From: Armatimonadota bacterium
Lineage (GTDB): Bacteria > Armatimonadota > Fimbriimonadia > Fimbriimonadales > Fimbriimonadaceae
NCBI GenBank assembly: GCA_018268355.1
Contig: JAFDWR010000003.1
Location: 62,001 to 126,000, forward strand
Length of the DNA stretch: 64,000 nucleotides
Direction: 5' to 3'
Below the pieces are notes generated by a model, which searched no databases, had not been told where the DNA came from, and saw only the letters and a program-made list of their open reading frames with translations. The translations under genes and the position numbers were made by a program. Positions within the stretch are counted from its first letter, which is position 1. The number at the start of each line of letters is the position of its first letter. Of this stretch, positions 28,438-36,624 are shown in pieces.

Positions 28438-29597
28438 GCTCCCCCTTTGTTAAATGCTCGATGCTGAAGCGAGGTGAGGAGGAAATCGAGTTGTGCAAGG
28501 GCGGATTGGTGGGCGGTTTGTGTGCGGCTGATTGCTGAAACTCGGGACGCAAACTCGCATTGGAGATCGAGCGGCGGCAGGGCTACGCAGAGACTTCGAA
28601 TAATGTTTTGGCTAATGTTCGGCTGAGCCCCGCCCGCTGCCATGGAGATCATTGATGGAACCAGATTCTGGAGTGCGTGGTACAGGTATGTAGTATCAGC
28701 CAGCTCTGCGTCTGGAACGATATTGCACACTGCCTGGTTTGTTGCGGCGGATATTCCAAGAATTGCTAGGCGTCCTACCGTCGCTCCATACATGGCGAGA
28801 AGAATCGCACCGGCTGGCACCATCTTTGCGCTCGATTCTGCCAGAGCAAGAGACGTTATGCGTTCTTCGGTTTGATAAATCACGGACTCCCGCAGTTCGC
28901 CAGATTTAACCCAAGGGATAGTCCCTCCCATATAATACCTAGATTCCGATTGACGGGATGGAGTTCCGCCTGACCCCGTGTGGCAGAAGTCGCTGATCCG
29001 AAGTTCCTTCCATGTCTTGACTTCCTTCGGGTCGCCGAACATTTCGAGGAAGATGGATTGGGGGAGTTGGTCGAGGAGGGCGACGGCGGCGCGGCGTTTG
29101 GCGCGGAGCTCCTCGGCCTTATCCAGAATCGCCGCAATCCGCTGCTGCTCGAGCAGTGGTGGGAGCGGTATTTGAAAGCCCTTTAGGATCGAAAGGTTGA
29201 TGTTGACCTGCGCCACACCGCGGCTCTGTTTGAGCAAGTTTGCAACCGAGGCATCAAGATAATGGCGGAGATACTTCAGATCAACGCGTCTGTCGCCCTT
29301 AGGTGTGATGCCTGCAATCGCCTGGTTAGTCGCGGCTGGAATTCCGAGGACAGCGGTTCGACCGACGGTGGCAAAAATGGAAAGCAGTAGGGTTCCTTTT
29401 GGAAACAGCTTCGCAGAGGAGTTAGCGAGCCCTTCCTCCGAAATCGACTCATCTGTCGTTTGAATAGTCCCCTGCAACATGTCGCTAATTTTCACCCAAG
29501 GTATGTCGCCCTCGAAGTAGCTTGCCTTGCCTCGAGAAGGAGTACCACCAGCCGAAACATGGCAGAGGTCTCCAAGTGCGACCTTCGCCCAGCTCAT
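28434..29597 (-). CDS. hsdS: type I restriction-modification specificity subunit S
   Basis: A 387-residue protein with two target-recognition domains. Each opens with the same pattern: VALGDLCHVSAGGTPSRGKASY at residue 6 and LRISDFCHTGSGGTPSRQ at about 200. Each contains an IPWVKSGEL-type strand and a central LPKGTLLLSI or VPAGAILLAM segment. Each ends with a conserved helical region (IPLPPLLEQQRIAAILDKAEELRAKR and VALPPLDLQCEFASRVSAI). Each domain reads half of a bipartite target; the sites cannot be deduced. It overlaps both neighbours by an ATGA. Confidence 0.93.
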   Translation of the reverse strand: MSWAKVALGDLCHVSAGGTPSRGKASYFEGDIPWVKISDMLQGTIQTTDESISEEGLANSSAKLFPKGTLLLSIFATVGRTAVLGIPAATNQAIAGITPKGDRRVDLKYLRHYLDASVANLLKQSRGVAQVNINLSILKGFQIPLPPLLEQQRIAAILDKAEELRAKRRAAVALLDQLPQSIFLEMFGDPKEVKTWKELRISDFCHTGSGGTPSRQSESRYYMGGTIPWVKSGELRESVIYQTEERITSLALAESSAKMVPAGAILLAMYGATVGRLAILGISAATNQAVCNIVPDAELADTTYLYHALQNLVPSMISMAAGGAQPNISQNIIRSLCVALPPLDLQCEFASRVSAISRTQTAHQSALAQLDFLLTSLQHRAFNKGGA

Positions 29598-30493
29598 GAC
29601 TGCCCCTCGTACGCTTGGGCGATCAGAGGCAACGCTTCCAACAAATCAGATTCCGAGGTGACCTTGATTTGGAGTCGCCCCGTTCCCCAGATTCCGATTT
29701 TTGTGACATCCCGCCATCCGTCCTTCATCTCAATTGCGGAAGGATCAACGTGAAGCTGCAGCAGCCACTCGCCTTTCTTCCCGTTGACAACCGACGCGAA
29801 GTTGCGGGTGCGCTTGAAGGCAAAATAGAGCTTGGTAGCTTTCTCAGTCACGTCCTCACCCTGATTCATGATTGCTGAACGAATGCTGCCGAAAAGCTCC
29901 TGTGCTGCTTTATCCGACTGTTCCAAGACCTGGGAAATGGTCTTGTCTGGGCCAGGTTTGGATGAGGTTGGACTGGTTGTCGGAATCGCGGTCGCATCTG
30001 ACGATGTGATCCTCTCCAAGAGGAGCTGGCTTTCGCCGAATCGGCGATACCGAACCAGGTCGATGTTGTTCGGCATCAGCTCATATGCACCTAGATCATC
30101 TCGGGTGAAGTCCGTGGCGACACAGATCAGGCGAGTTGAGCTGTGGTCAATCGAGTCGGCAACTTCCTTGCCGAGTTTCTCGAAGACGACCTTCCAGAAG
30201 TCGGTTTTGTGGCTACGAAGCCAAGCCATATAGGACATGCCTTGGTTGATGACCGTGCGGTTCTTATCGAGCTTGTACTCGATGACCACCGCAAAGCCGT
30301 TTTCGTCGATGCCAAGCGTGTCGATTCGCCCGCCCTGGCCAGTGGTGAATTCTGAGGCGACGAACCGGACTCCAAGCAAGGCCTCCAGGTTTGCTTCGAA
30401 GAGGTTCTGGACCTCACGCTCCAACTTGTAGGCAGAGGGACGGCTCTCCAAAGTCTTGCCGTCTTTGATCGAAAAGAGTCGCAGTTCGCTCAT
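29594..30493 (-). CDS. DUF5655-type protein with PD-(D/E)xK nuclease-like N-terminus, embedded in RM operon
   Basis: A 299-residue protein. The N-terminal 150 residues carry GGRIDTLGIDENGFAVVIEYK, in which Asp58 and Glu72-x-Lys74 have the spacing of PD-(D/E)xK nucleases such as DUF91/NucS relatives. The C-terminal 120 residues (LFGSIRSAIMNQGEDVTEKA, KLYFAFKRTRNFASVV) match the DUF5655 domain, which often follows such a nuclease-like part. It lies between the 216-residue gene and hsdS with ATGA overlaps on both sides, so it is co-translated with the restriction system. Whether it cuts DNA or RNA, or only binds, is unknown. Confidence 0.72.
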   Translation of the reverse strand: MSELRLFSIKDGKTLESRPSAYKLEREVQNLFEANLEALLGVRFVASEFTTGQGGRIDTLGIDENGFAVVIEYKLDKNRTVINQGMSYMAWLRSHKTDFWKVVFEKLGKEVADSIDHSSTRLICVATDFTRDDLGAYELMPNNIDLVRYRRFGESQLLLERITSSDATAIPTTSPTSSKPGPDKTISQVLEQSDKAAQELFGSIRSAIMNQGEDVTEKATKLYFAFKRTRNFASVVNGKKGEWLLQLHVDPSAIEMKDGWRDVTKIGIWGTGRLQIKVTSESDLLEALPLIAQAYEGQS

Positions 30494-31140
30494 AGCAAGA
30501 CGTCACGATTGGGCGGCTCCGGACGTAGGCCAAAGAGTCTTCGTACGGCCGTCCGAAAGTCATCTAGCGAGGTGTTTGGTGAGGGGCAGAGTTGCCGCAT
30601 TTCGCGCCCATCCGGAGCCCAGTTTCCAATAGATTTTTTCTGGAGGTTGTATTCGCGAAATCTTTCCCATATAAAACCAATCATCTCATCGAACGTGACC
30701 TGTTCGACTTCGGGCGTTATCCGAGAGCGAACGTCGCCAAACGCCATCAGGCGAATCATCACCCCATCCATCTCGAAGCGACCAGATTTGTAGATTGCAC
30801 AAGCAGCGTCGTATAGTAGATTTGCTGGAACAACTCCCACCGCCGAAAGCACACGCTCAACGTTTCTATCTCGCTGGTTTGTCCACGGACCGTTAAGTGC
30901 GCAGTCAGTAGACTTTATCTCAGCGATCACGACGTTGCAGAAATGGGAAGAATCAATCACACGTTGGTCATCAACCATTGGTTTTGTCAGGTTCTCGGAT
31001 CGGTTTCCAAACCTTACCGCAAGTATGTCAGCGTCCGTTCTTTGGTTGGCGGTCATATCATCGTGAACAACGAAGTTTTCAATCGTCAAGAAGCCGTTCA
31101 GTCGCAGGTACCAGTAGGCAAGTCGTTCAGGCGAGCTCAT
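30490..31140 (-). CDS. small PD-(D/E)xK nuclease-like protein embedded in RM operon
   Basis: A 216-residue protein from the ATG at 31140, which overlaps the hsdM stop by 4 nt; longer upstream readings run into hsdM in a shifted frame and have Arg/Gly-rich shadow composition. Residues 35-43 (TDADILAVR) and 70-77 (VVIAEIKS) supply Asp36/Asp38 and Glu74-x-Lys76 in the arrangement of a PD-(D/E)xK active site. I do not recognise a named family for the rest (LLYDAACAIYKSGRFEMDG). Its place directly after hsdM and before the DUF5655 gene, with overlaps on both sides, argues for a function in the same defence operon. Confidence 0.6.
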   Translation of the reverse strand: MSSPERLAYWYLRLNGFLTIENFVVHDDMTANQRTDADILAVRFGNRSENLTKPMVDDQRVIDSSHFCNVVIAEIKSTDCALNGPWTNQRDRNVERVLSAVGVVPANLLYDAACAIYKSGRFEMDGVMIRLMAFGDVRSRITPEVEQVTFDEMIGFIWERFREYNLQKKSIGNWAPDGREMRQLCPSPNTSLDDFRTAVRRLFGLRPEPPNRDVLL

Positions 31141-32663
31141 AACATATTCTCCAACTCTTTCATCCCCCGCTGAATCTCCTCCTCCAGCTTCCAAAGCTCG
31201 GCGAGGATCTCCTTCGGATCGCGGTGCTCGACCGCCTCGTGTTCGACCTCCTTGTACCGGTTGAGGCTGAGGTCGTAGCCGTTGGCGGCGATGTCGGCCT
31301 TCGGTACGACAAAGCTCTGCGCGGTGCGCAGGCGCTCCCGCTCGCCGCCGTTCCGGTCGGACCACCGCCGGAGCACATCCGGGAGGTTGTTCTTGGCGTG
31401 TTCTTCTTCCGAAAGCATAGCGGTCGGGCCCAGCTTGTCCTCGCTAAGGAGCGGCTGGCGCTTGTCATCCAGGCTCCAACCATCCGCCTTCACGTCATAA
31501 AACCACACGTTATCGGTTCCGCCCGAGTTCGTCTTCGTGAAGAACAAGATCGCGGTGGAAACGCCAGCATAGGGCTTGAATGCCCCGCTGGGGAGACTCA
31601 CGACGCCGTCGAGCTTATGATCTTCGACGATCATCTGCCGAAGCGCCTTGTGGGCCGTGCTCGACCCAAAAAGAACGCCGTCGGGCACAATGACCGCTGC
31701 TCTTCCGCCCGGACGGAGGATGCGAAGGAAGAGCGCTAGAAAGAGAAGCTCGGTCTTTTTGGTCTTGACGATCTGGAGGAGGTCTTTCGCGGTGTTCTCG
31801 TAGTCGAGCGACCCCGCGAAGGGTGGGTTGGCGAGGACGAGGGTGTAGCGGTTGGCATCGCCACTGTGCTCGTCGGCAAGAGCGTCCTTGTAGGTGACGT
31901 TGGGATCCTCCACGCCGTGGAGCATCATGTTCATGCTGCCGATCCGGAGCATCGTGTTGTCGAAGTCGAACCCGTGGAACATCCGAGTGTGGAAGTGTTC
32001 GCGCTGCTTGGTGTCGATGAGGGCACTCTGGTGGTGGGTGCGGATGTATTCGCCCGCCGCAACGAGGAAGCCACACGTGCCGCTAGCCGGGTCGCAGATC
32101 ACGTCGTCAGGCTTCGGCGCGGTCATCTCCACCATGAGCTGGATGATGTGGCGCGGGGTGCGGAACTGACCATTTTGCCCCGAGCTCGCGATCTTCCCAA
32201 GCATGTACTCATAGAGGTCGCCCTTGGTATCGCGATCTTCCATCGGGATCTTGTCAACCATGTCGACGACCTTGGCAAGGAGCGCTGGAGTCGGAATGGT
32301 GAACCGGGCGTCCTTCATGTGCTTGGCATAGCCGGTGTTTGCGCCGAGGGTCCGGAGGAACGGGAAGACATGCTCGCTGACCACATCGAGCATCTCGGCG
32401 GGAGCCATGTTCTTGAACCGGCTCCAGCGGAGGTCGGTGAAGTCTCTTCCTTTTGAGTCGTGACCTTCGGGATAGAACCGTCGCTCGATCAGACCGCCTC
32501 GGTGGGTCGCCTTTTTTTCTTCGAGATACTGCAGCTCGTCAAGCCTCCTGAGGAAGAGCAGATAAGTGATCTGCTCCATGACTTCAAGCGGGTTGGAGAT
32601 GCCGCCCGACCAAAAGGCGTCCCAAAGACGGTCGATTTGATTGCGAAGTTCACCGGTGAGCAT
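31137..32663 (-). CDS. hsdM: type I restriction-modification DNA methyltransferase subunit M
   Basis: A 508-residue protein. Residues 1-130 form the HsdM N-terminal helical domain (NQIDRLWDAFWSGGISNPLE, ITYLLFLRRLDE). The N6-adenine methyltransferase core follows, with SAM-binding motif DPASGTCGFLVAAGEY at about 190 and catalytic motif NPPF at about 279. The C-terminal helix (EHRDPKEILAELWKLEEEI) contacts HsdS. It methylates adenine in host sites so that HsdR does not cut. It is the first gene of a six-gene operon: hsdM, 216-residue nuclease-like, DUF5655, hsdS, DUF3644, hsdR. The promoter must lie in 32664-32836, shared with the divergent nuclease-like gene. Confidence 0.95.
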   Translation of the reverse strand: MLTGELRNQIDRLWDAFWSGGISNPLEVMEQITYLLFLRRLDELQYLEEKKATHRGGLIERRFYPEGHDSKGRDFTDLRWSRFKNMAPAEMLDVVSEHVFPFLRTLGANTGYAKHMKDARFTIPTPALLAKVVDMVDKIPMEDRDTKGDLYEYMLGKIASSGQNGQFRTPRHIIQLMVEMTAPKPDDVICDPASGTCGFLVAAGEYIRTHHQSALIDTKQREHFHTRMFHGFDFDNTMLRIGSMNMMLHGVEDPNVTYKDALADEHSGDANRYTLVLANPPFAGSLDYENTAKDLLQIVKTKKTELLFLALFLRILRPGGRAAVIVPDGVLFGSSTAHKALRQMIVEDHKLDGVVSLPSGAFKPYAGVSTAILFFTKTNSGGTDNVWFYDVKADGWSLDDKRQPLLSEDKLGPTAMLSEEEHAKNNLPDVLRRWSDRNGGERERLRTAQSFVVPKADIAANGYDLSLNRYKEVEHEAVEHRDPKEILAELWKLEEEIQRGMKELENML

Positions 32664-32836
32664 GAGCTGAATTGATTCTGGTCTAGATTGGCGGTCCCGA
32701 GCCTAAAACCTGAGTACGTATGTTCCAGGATAGCCCTTTGGAGTTGATCAGTGCAAAGCTAGCGCCCCGCCTCCGATCGGCGGCAGCCTCACGACTTCAG
32801 GTGCCCTGCGGTGACTTGCTAACATGGAGTCTCGAT

Positions 32837-33424
32837 ATGGATGCGTTCGAGCAAATCGTGAAGGTCGTGCTTGAGGGAGAGGGTTGGTGGGTTCGGCAGG
32901 GATACAAGGTCGAGCTGACCAAAGACGAGAAGGTGGCCATCGGTCGACACTCAAGTCCGCGGTGGGAGATCGACCTCGTCGCCTACAAGCCTTCAACGAA
33001 TCAGATCCTGGCGGTGGAGTGCAAGTCATTCTTGGACTCACGTGGGGTTACGGCAAGCGAGTTTTTCGAATCTGATACAGCTACAAAGGCCCGGTACAAG
33101 CTCTTCAATGAAGCAAAACTACGCGAAGTCGTTCTTCGTCGGCTCAAGTTTCAGATGGCAGCCGAGGGCCTGGCGCTCCCAGATTCACAGGTTCGCCTCG
33201 CCATGGCGGTAGGAAAATTCAAATCGCCCTCAGATCGCGAAGCCTTGCGGAAGAAGTTCGATGAGCGTGGTTGGCAGCTCATCGATGACGATCAGATGCG
33301 TCGATGGGCTCTGAAGCTTTCTGAACGAGGATACGAAGACAGTGTTGCCACGATTGTGGCCAAGCTCATCGCGCCGGAGGTTGCCAAAATAACCAGGGCT
33401 GGGCAAGCTCGCACCATGAACTAA
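32837..33424 (+). CDS. PD-(D/E)xK nuclease-like protein divergent from the RM operon
   Basis: A 195-residue protein from the ATG at 32837, chosen because GGAG at 32826-32829 gives a well-spaced ribosome-binding site; upstream in-frame residues have no such support. The segment SPRWEIDLVAYKP followed by ILAVECKSFLDSRGV supplies Asp46 and Glu61-x-Lys63, a classic PD-(D/E)xK arrangement, followed by helices (KARYKLFNEAKLREVVLRRL). No other family features recognised. It faces hsdM across about 170 nt, suggesting shared regulation with the restriction system. It could be a Mrr/Vsr-like nuclease or a DNA-end-binding accessory protein. Confidence 0.6.
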   Translation: MDAFEQIVKVVLEGEGWWVRQGYKVELTKDEKVAIGRHSSPRWEIDLVAYKPSTNQILAVECKSFLDSRGVTASEFFESDTATKARYKLFNEAKLREVVLRRLKFQMAAEGLALPDSQVRLAMAVGKFKSPSDREALRKKFDERGWQLIDDDQMRRWALKLSERGYEDSVATIVAKLIAPEVAKITRAGQARTMN

Positions 33425-33468
33425 GCCTCGAAGATAGCCTGCTCTTGTGGCAGATTTGTAGTAGAGGA

Positions 33469-33543
33469 TGGTGGGCGGTACAGGACTTGAACCTGTGACC
33501 CCTACAGTGTCATTGTAGTGCTCTACCACTGAGCTAACCGCCC
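33469..33543 (-). tRNA. tRNA-Val (GAC anticodon)
   Basis: The minus strand folds into a standard cloverleaf. The acceptor arm GGGCGGT pairs with ACCGCCC, the D arm is GCTC/GAGC, the anticodon arm is CTACA/TGTAG around loop ATGACAC (anticodon GAC), and the T arm is ACAGG/CCTGT with TTCAAGT. Discriminator A and an encoded CCA (33469-33471) follow. It lies between the divergent nuclease-like gene and a PEP-CTERM gene; no integrase or duplicated tRNA end was seen. Confidence 0.93.
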
Positions 33544-33656
33544 GCCGGGAGGTTCATTATTCCCGCCGTTGCAGGGATAAGTCAACCTGCAGCACCAAAA
33601 TTCGGCGGACTAGGCCAAGGGAATCCGAGCCAACGACGACCCCACCGGAAAAGCAA

Positions 33657-33688
33657 CGCGCCCGCCGGAGTCACCTCCGGCGGGCGCG
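33657..33688 (-). terminator. strong hairpin terminator after the PEP-CTERM metalloprotease
   Basis: A perfect 14-bp GC-rich stem (33657-33670 with 33675-33688) closes a four-base loop. It lies 21 nt past the stop at 33710 on the minus strand. The following T-tract is poor (TTGCTTTT), so it may act as a terminator or a transcript-stabilising hairpin. Confidence 0.6.
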
Positions 33689-33709
33689 AAACGAATCCAA
33701 GGAGCCTGC

Positions 33710-34633
33710 TTACTTCGAGCGGCGGCGGCGGACGAAGGCGACCACGCCAAGGCCGAGGGCGACCATCGACGTCGGCTCGGGGACCGGGGCAAGGGTATAG
33801 CCGACCACGTCGAGCAGCTTGAACTCCGAGTTGCCGGGATCGACGGTCACGCCGGGCGAACCCGCGTAGTCCTGAACCTGCTCGGGGCTGTGGGTGATCC
33901 AATCACCCCAGTCGCCGGGAGCGTGGTTGAAGTGGTTGTACTCCACGACGTTCGAAGCGCCGCCGTTCACCGAGAAGTACGCGTGGACCGCCGTGTTGTT
34001 GTTGAACGCCCGAACCCCGTTGCTGGAATAGCGGAAGAAGTCGGCCGTACAAGGCGTCGCGGTCGTGAAGTCAAGGTTCGAAACCGTGCCGAGCACTTCA
34101 TCAATCTCGTGGCAAGCCACGGCATAAAGGTCGTACTTGCCGGCCACGGGCGACGTGTGCGTGGTGAAGCAGATCCCCGTGTTGAGGAAAATCTGGCCGT
34201 CCGAAGTCGCCGAGTTGCCGAGGAGGCCGATCGCGCGGGCGTTGGCGGTGTTGATGTCGACCGTTCCCGTGGTGCCAATCGGGCTGGAGGCGGGAAGCGA
34301 AGCCGCATAAGCCGTAGCGTCATCCGCCGAACTTGAGCTGTTGAGCAGAGCCGTCCGAACCGAGCTGTAGCTCACGTTGGTGAAGTTCGAACTGCTGCCG
34401 CCGAGGCCGCTGGTCTGGTTCGTAAAGGTGATCCGGACCGTGATGTTGTTCGAAAACTTGGCGTTGTAGAACGCGACGGCAGAATTGATGTTGGCCTGAA
34501 CGGCCGCGGAGTTCGACAAGCCCGTAATGGACGAGTCATAGGTCGCAACGATGTTGAGAGCGTGTGCTGACTCTGCGAGGAGGGCAAAGGCGCCGACCGC
34601 AAGAAGAGCTCCCACGCGGAGTGAGGACTGCAT
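33710..34633 (-). CDS. PEP-CTERM metalloprotease of NF038122 type
   Basis: A 307-residue protein from the ATG at 34633, which opens a signal peptide (LRVGALLAVGAFALLAESAHA). The mature start LNIVATYDSSITGL, the segment AVAFYNAKFSNNITVRITF and the motif ACHEIDEVLG match the NF038122 family of secreted PEP-CTERM metalloproteases, in which H-E-x-x-E replaces the usual zincin HExxH. The C-terminus is VPEPTSMVALGLG, a hydrophobic stretch and RRRR, so the protein should be processed and anchored by an exosortase. A promoter-like sequence (34680-34706) and a small leader hairpin (34658-34671) precede it. Confidence 0.8.
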   Translation of the reverse strand: MQSSLRVGALLAVGAFALLAESAHALNIVATYDSSITGLSNSAAVQANINSAVAFYNAKFSNNITVRITFTNQTSGLGGSSSNFTNVSYSSVRTALLNSSSSADDATAYAASLPASSPIGTTGTVDINTANARAIGLLGNSATSDGQIFLNTGICFTTHTSPVAGKYDLYAVACHEIDEVLGTVSNLDFTTATPCTADFFRYSSNGVRAFNNNTAVHAYFSVNGGASNVVEYNHFNHAPGDWGDWITHSPEQVQDYAGSPGVTVDPGNSEFKLLDVVGYTLAPVPEPTSMVALGLGVVAFVRRRRSK

Positions 34634-34679
34634 AGTAAAAACCTTCAAACCAAAACCGGCCCAATCGGGCCAATGCTCC

Positions 34680-34706
34680 ATTATAGAAACTTATATGAGC
34701 AGTCAA
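34680..34706 (-). promoter_or_regulatory. sigma70-like promoter of the PEP-CTERM metalloprotease gene
   Basis: On the minus strand TTGACT (34701-34706) is followed after 15 nt by a perfect TATAAT (34680-34685). The spacing is short. Transcription would start near 34673, giving a leader of about 40 nt that contains the hairpin GGCCC-AATC-GGGCC (34658-34671, plus-strand reading). Confidence 0.5.
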
Positions 34707-34732
34707 CAAGTCGTGCGTGAATGCCAGTGTTT

Positions 34733-35071
34733 TTACTGGCTCTTGGGCTTCTTGGCTTTCTTGGTTTGAGCCACATCAACCGCGGCGTCGATCCACTCGC
34801 CGAGCCGGTCTTGATCCTGGAGGATCGACTCAGGCACCTCGCGATAGGGCATCGGCCCCTGGGGGATGAACCACTGCTCCGCGCCGACTTCGTCAAAGAG
34901 AGCCTCGTTTGAAGGGCCCCATTTGAAGAACAGCCGGTCGTCGTCGATGACGGCAAAGAACGTCCCGTCGCAGTAAACGCCGACCCCGCCAAACATCTTT
35001 CGACTCGTGATCGGGCGAACGGATTCGAGCGCGCTCAGCATGCGCGCGGCAACTTCTGGACTCACCGCCAT
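34733..35071 (-). CDS. TfoX/Sxy N-terminal domain protein
   Basis: A 112-residue protein. RPITSRKMFGGVGVYCDGTFFAVI followed by DRLFFKWG is the TfoX N-terminal domain, and YREVPESILQDQDRLGEWI is its usual C-terminal helix. In Proteobacteria the two-domain Sxy/TfoX controls competence genes; stand-alone N-domain proteins like this are common and of unknown role. The tail TKKAKKPKSQ is Lys-rich and may bind nucleic acid. A competence link to dprA, 16 kb away, is not supported by proximity. Confidence 0.8.
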   Translation of the reverse strand: MAVSPEVAARMLSALESVRPITSRKMFGGVGVYCDGTFFAVIDDDRLFFKWGPSNEALFDEVGAEQWFIPQGPMPYREVPESILQDQDRLGEWIDAAVDVAQTKKAKKPKSQ

Positions 35072-35089
35072 GCGGTCAGCATACGCCGT

Positions 35090-35596
35090 TTAGCGGACGA
35101 ACGGATACTCTTCCGACGTTCGACGCCGAAGGGATTCGTACCGCTCAATCTCGGCCTCAATCTCTTCGGGATGACGGGCGGCATAGTCCACCGCCGCCAT
35201 CAGCTCGCTGGCGGGAATGCTCGGAAATCGCTCGGTGAGCTCGGCCACGGTGCCGAGTCGGCGCTGGGTCGCGACGATCTCCCAAACGGGGATTCGGCTC
35301 TCGGCGCAAAGGGCGGTGCCCTTCTCGGGGTCAAAAACAACGAGCATGTCGGGGTGCATGCTCTTTTCGGTCCATCGCTGGGCGTAATCGGCAACGTCCT
35401 CGGGGTGCATTCCGGTCACCGCTGCGCCCTGTTCGAGCGTGAGTTCGCCCGCTTCAACGGCGGCAATCGCGAGGTCGTTCAGGAGCTTGGGCTCAACCCC
35501 ATAGAGGTAGTTCATCAACGCTTCCACGCGTTGAGGTTCCAGGGTTGCAAGTCGCTGCAGCTGGCGCAGCTGCCAATCGTCAAAGGTCGTCCACAT
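35090..35596 (-). CDS. DUF433-containing protein
   Basis: A 168-residue protein from the ATG at 35596 (an in-frame TTG at 35647 is less likely). The last 80 residues (ESRIPVWEIVATQRRLGTV, RFPSIPASELMAAVDYAARHPEEIE) match DUF433, a winged-helix domain often acting as the antitoxin or repressor half of toxin-antitoxin pairs. The N-terminal half (WQLRQLQRLATLEPQRVEAL, AVTGMHPEDVADYA) is helical and not part of the usual short antitoxin. No PIN or DUF5615 toxin gene lies beside it. It may be a regulator; function unknown. Confidence 0.6.
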   Translation of the reverse strand: MWTTFDDWQLRQLQRLATLEPQRVEALMNYLYGVEPKLLNDLAIAAVEAGELTLEQGAAVTGMHPEDVADYAQRWTEKSMHPDMLVVFDPEKGTALCAESRIPVWEIVATQRRLGTVAELTERFPSIPASELMAAVDYAARHPEEIEAEIERYESLRRRTSEEYPFVR

Positions 35597-35655
35597 GGCG
35601 GGTCTATCGGTCCCGTCGATGCGGAGCAACTTCGATCCGCGCGACAAGTTTCACT

Positions 35656-36570
35656 TTACTTCTTTGAGGACGCAATTGTCGCGTCGTTCGTTTCAGTCCG
35701 AATCCAGGCGTGGTCCTTCAGGAAGGCTTCGACCGCCGCCAGGTACTCGGCGGGCTGGGTCCACCGAAACTCAGCGTGGTTGGCACCCGGGAACCAGACG
35801 ATCTTGCCGCGGTCCTGCAAGTAGCTCATGTTCCGGACCGCTTCTTCGGGTGGCGCAAGGCGGTCGGCCTGGCCATGGAGCAAAAGGACAGGCCGCCGAA
35901 TCCGCTGGAGCGATTCGCCGACGTCGACACGCTTTGGGTTCACCTTCGCCATCTTCGCCGCCAGCCAGCGGGTTGGGGCGAGCAGCGGCCGCAGCCATTT
36001 CGGAACTCCAAGGAAGTCGATCCAACCCTTTGAGGCGTGCTCGAGGACGGAATAGGCGCTGTCGAGGATGTAGCCGTCGGCGAGGTCGGGATTGGCACCG
36101 CCCGCGAGGGCGGATGCGGCCGAACCCATCGAGCTCCCCCAAAGGACGATGGGAACATGGGGACGCCGCTCGCGGCACCAAGCGACGGCGGCAGCGACGT
36201 CAGCGGCCTCGGCGGGTCCGATCGTGCTGAGGTTGCCTTGGCTACGGCCATGAGCGCGGAAATCGAAGGCGAACGCGCTCGCACCGCGCTGCCATAGCCA
36301 ATAGGCATAGGGTGCCATCTCGGCTCGGTTCATCAGGTAGCCGTGGGCGAGGATAACGATGCAACTGGGGTGCGGGTGCTCGGTCCACCATCCAAAGAGG
36401 CTCATGCCTTCCTGGTTGGTGAAGTTCACCGACTCTTGGGGTGCGCCAAACATCCCAGCGGAAACGTAAGCCGGGAGGCGAATCGGGCGAACGCTGAAGC
36501 GGGCGAGAAGATAGGTCGCCAGGGCATAGAAGCCAAGCAAAACAGCGAGAACAACCACAATCCAGACCAT
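35656..36570 (-). CDS. membrane-anchored alpha/beta hydrolase
   Basis: A 304-residue protein. An N-terminal transmembrane helix (IVVVLAVLLGFYALATYLLA) is followed by an alpha/beta hydrolase fold of the YqkD/BEM46 type. HGYLMNRAEM is the oxyanion strand, GSSMGSA the nucleophile elbow (Ser), LLHGQADRLAPP the Asp and GANHAEF the His. The catalytic domain probably faces the outside of the membrane. It is divergent from the acyltransferase gene with a 54-nt gap. The substrate is unknown. Confidence 0.85.
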   Translation of the reverse strand: MVWIVVVLAVLLGFYALATYLLARFSVRPIRLPAYVSAGMFGAPQESVNFTNQEGMSLFGWWTEHPHPSCIVILAHGYLMNRAEMAPYAYWLWQRGASAFAFDFRAHGRSQGNLSTIGPAEAADVAAAVAWCRERRPHVPIVLWGSSMGSAASALAGGANPDLADGYILDSAYSVLEHASKGWIDFLGVPKWLRPLLAPTRWLAAKMAKVNPKRVDVGESLQRIRRPVLLLHGQADRLAPPEEAVRNMSYLQDRGKIVWFPGANHAEFRWTQPAEYLAAVEAFLKDHAWIRTETNDATIASSKK

Positions 36571-36624
36571 CTTCCACCGTGCCTTACGTCGGAATCCGGT
36601 TCAGGCGCGTCATCATAGTATCGT

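Noticed and set aside
33469-33543. tRNA-Val as the attachment site of a mobile island carrying the RM operon
   Set aside because: No integrase and no duplicated tRNA 3' end were found on the far side near 23-24 kb.
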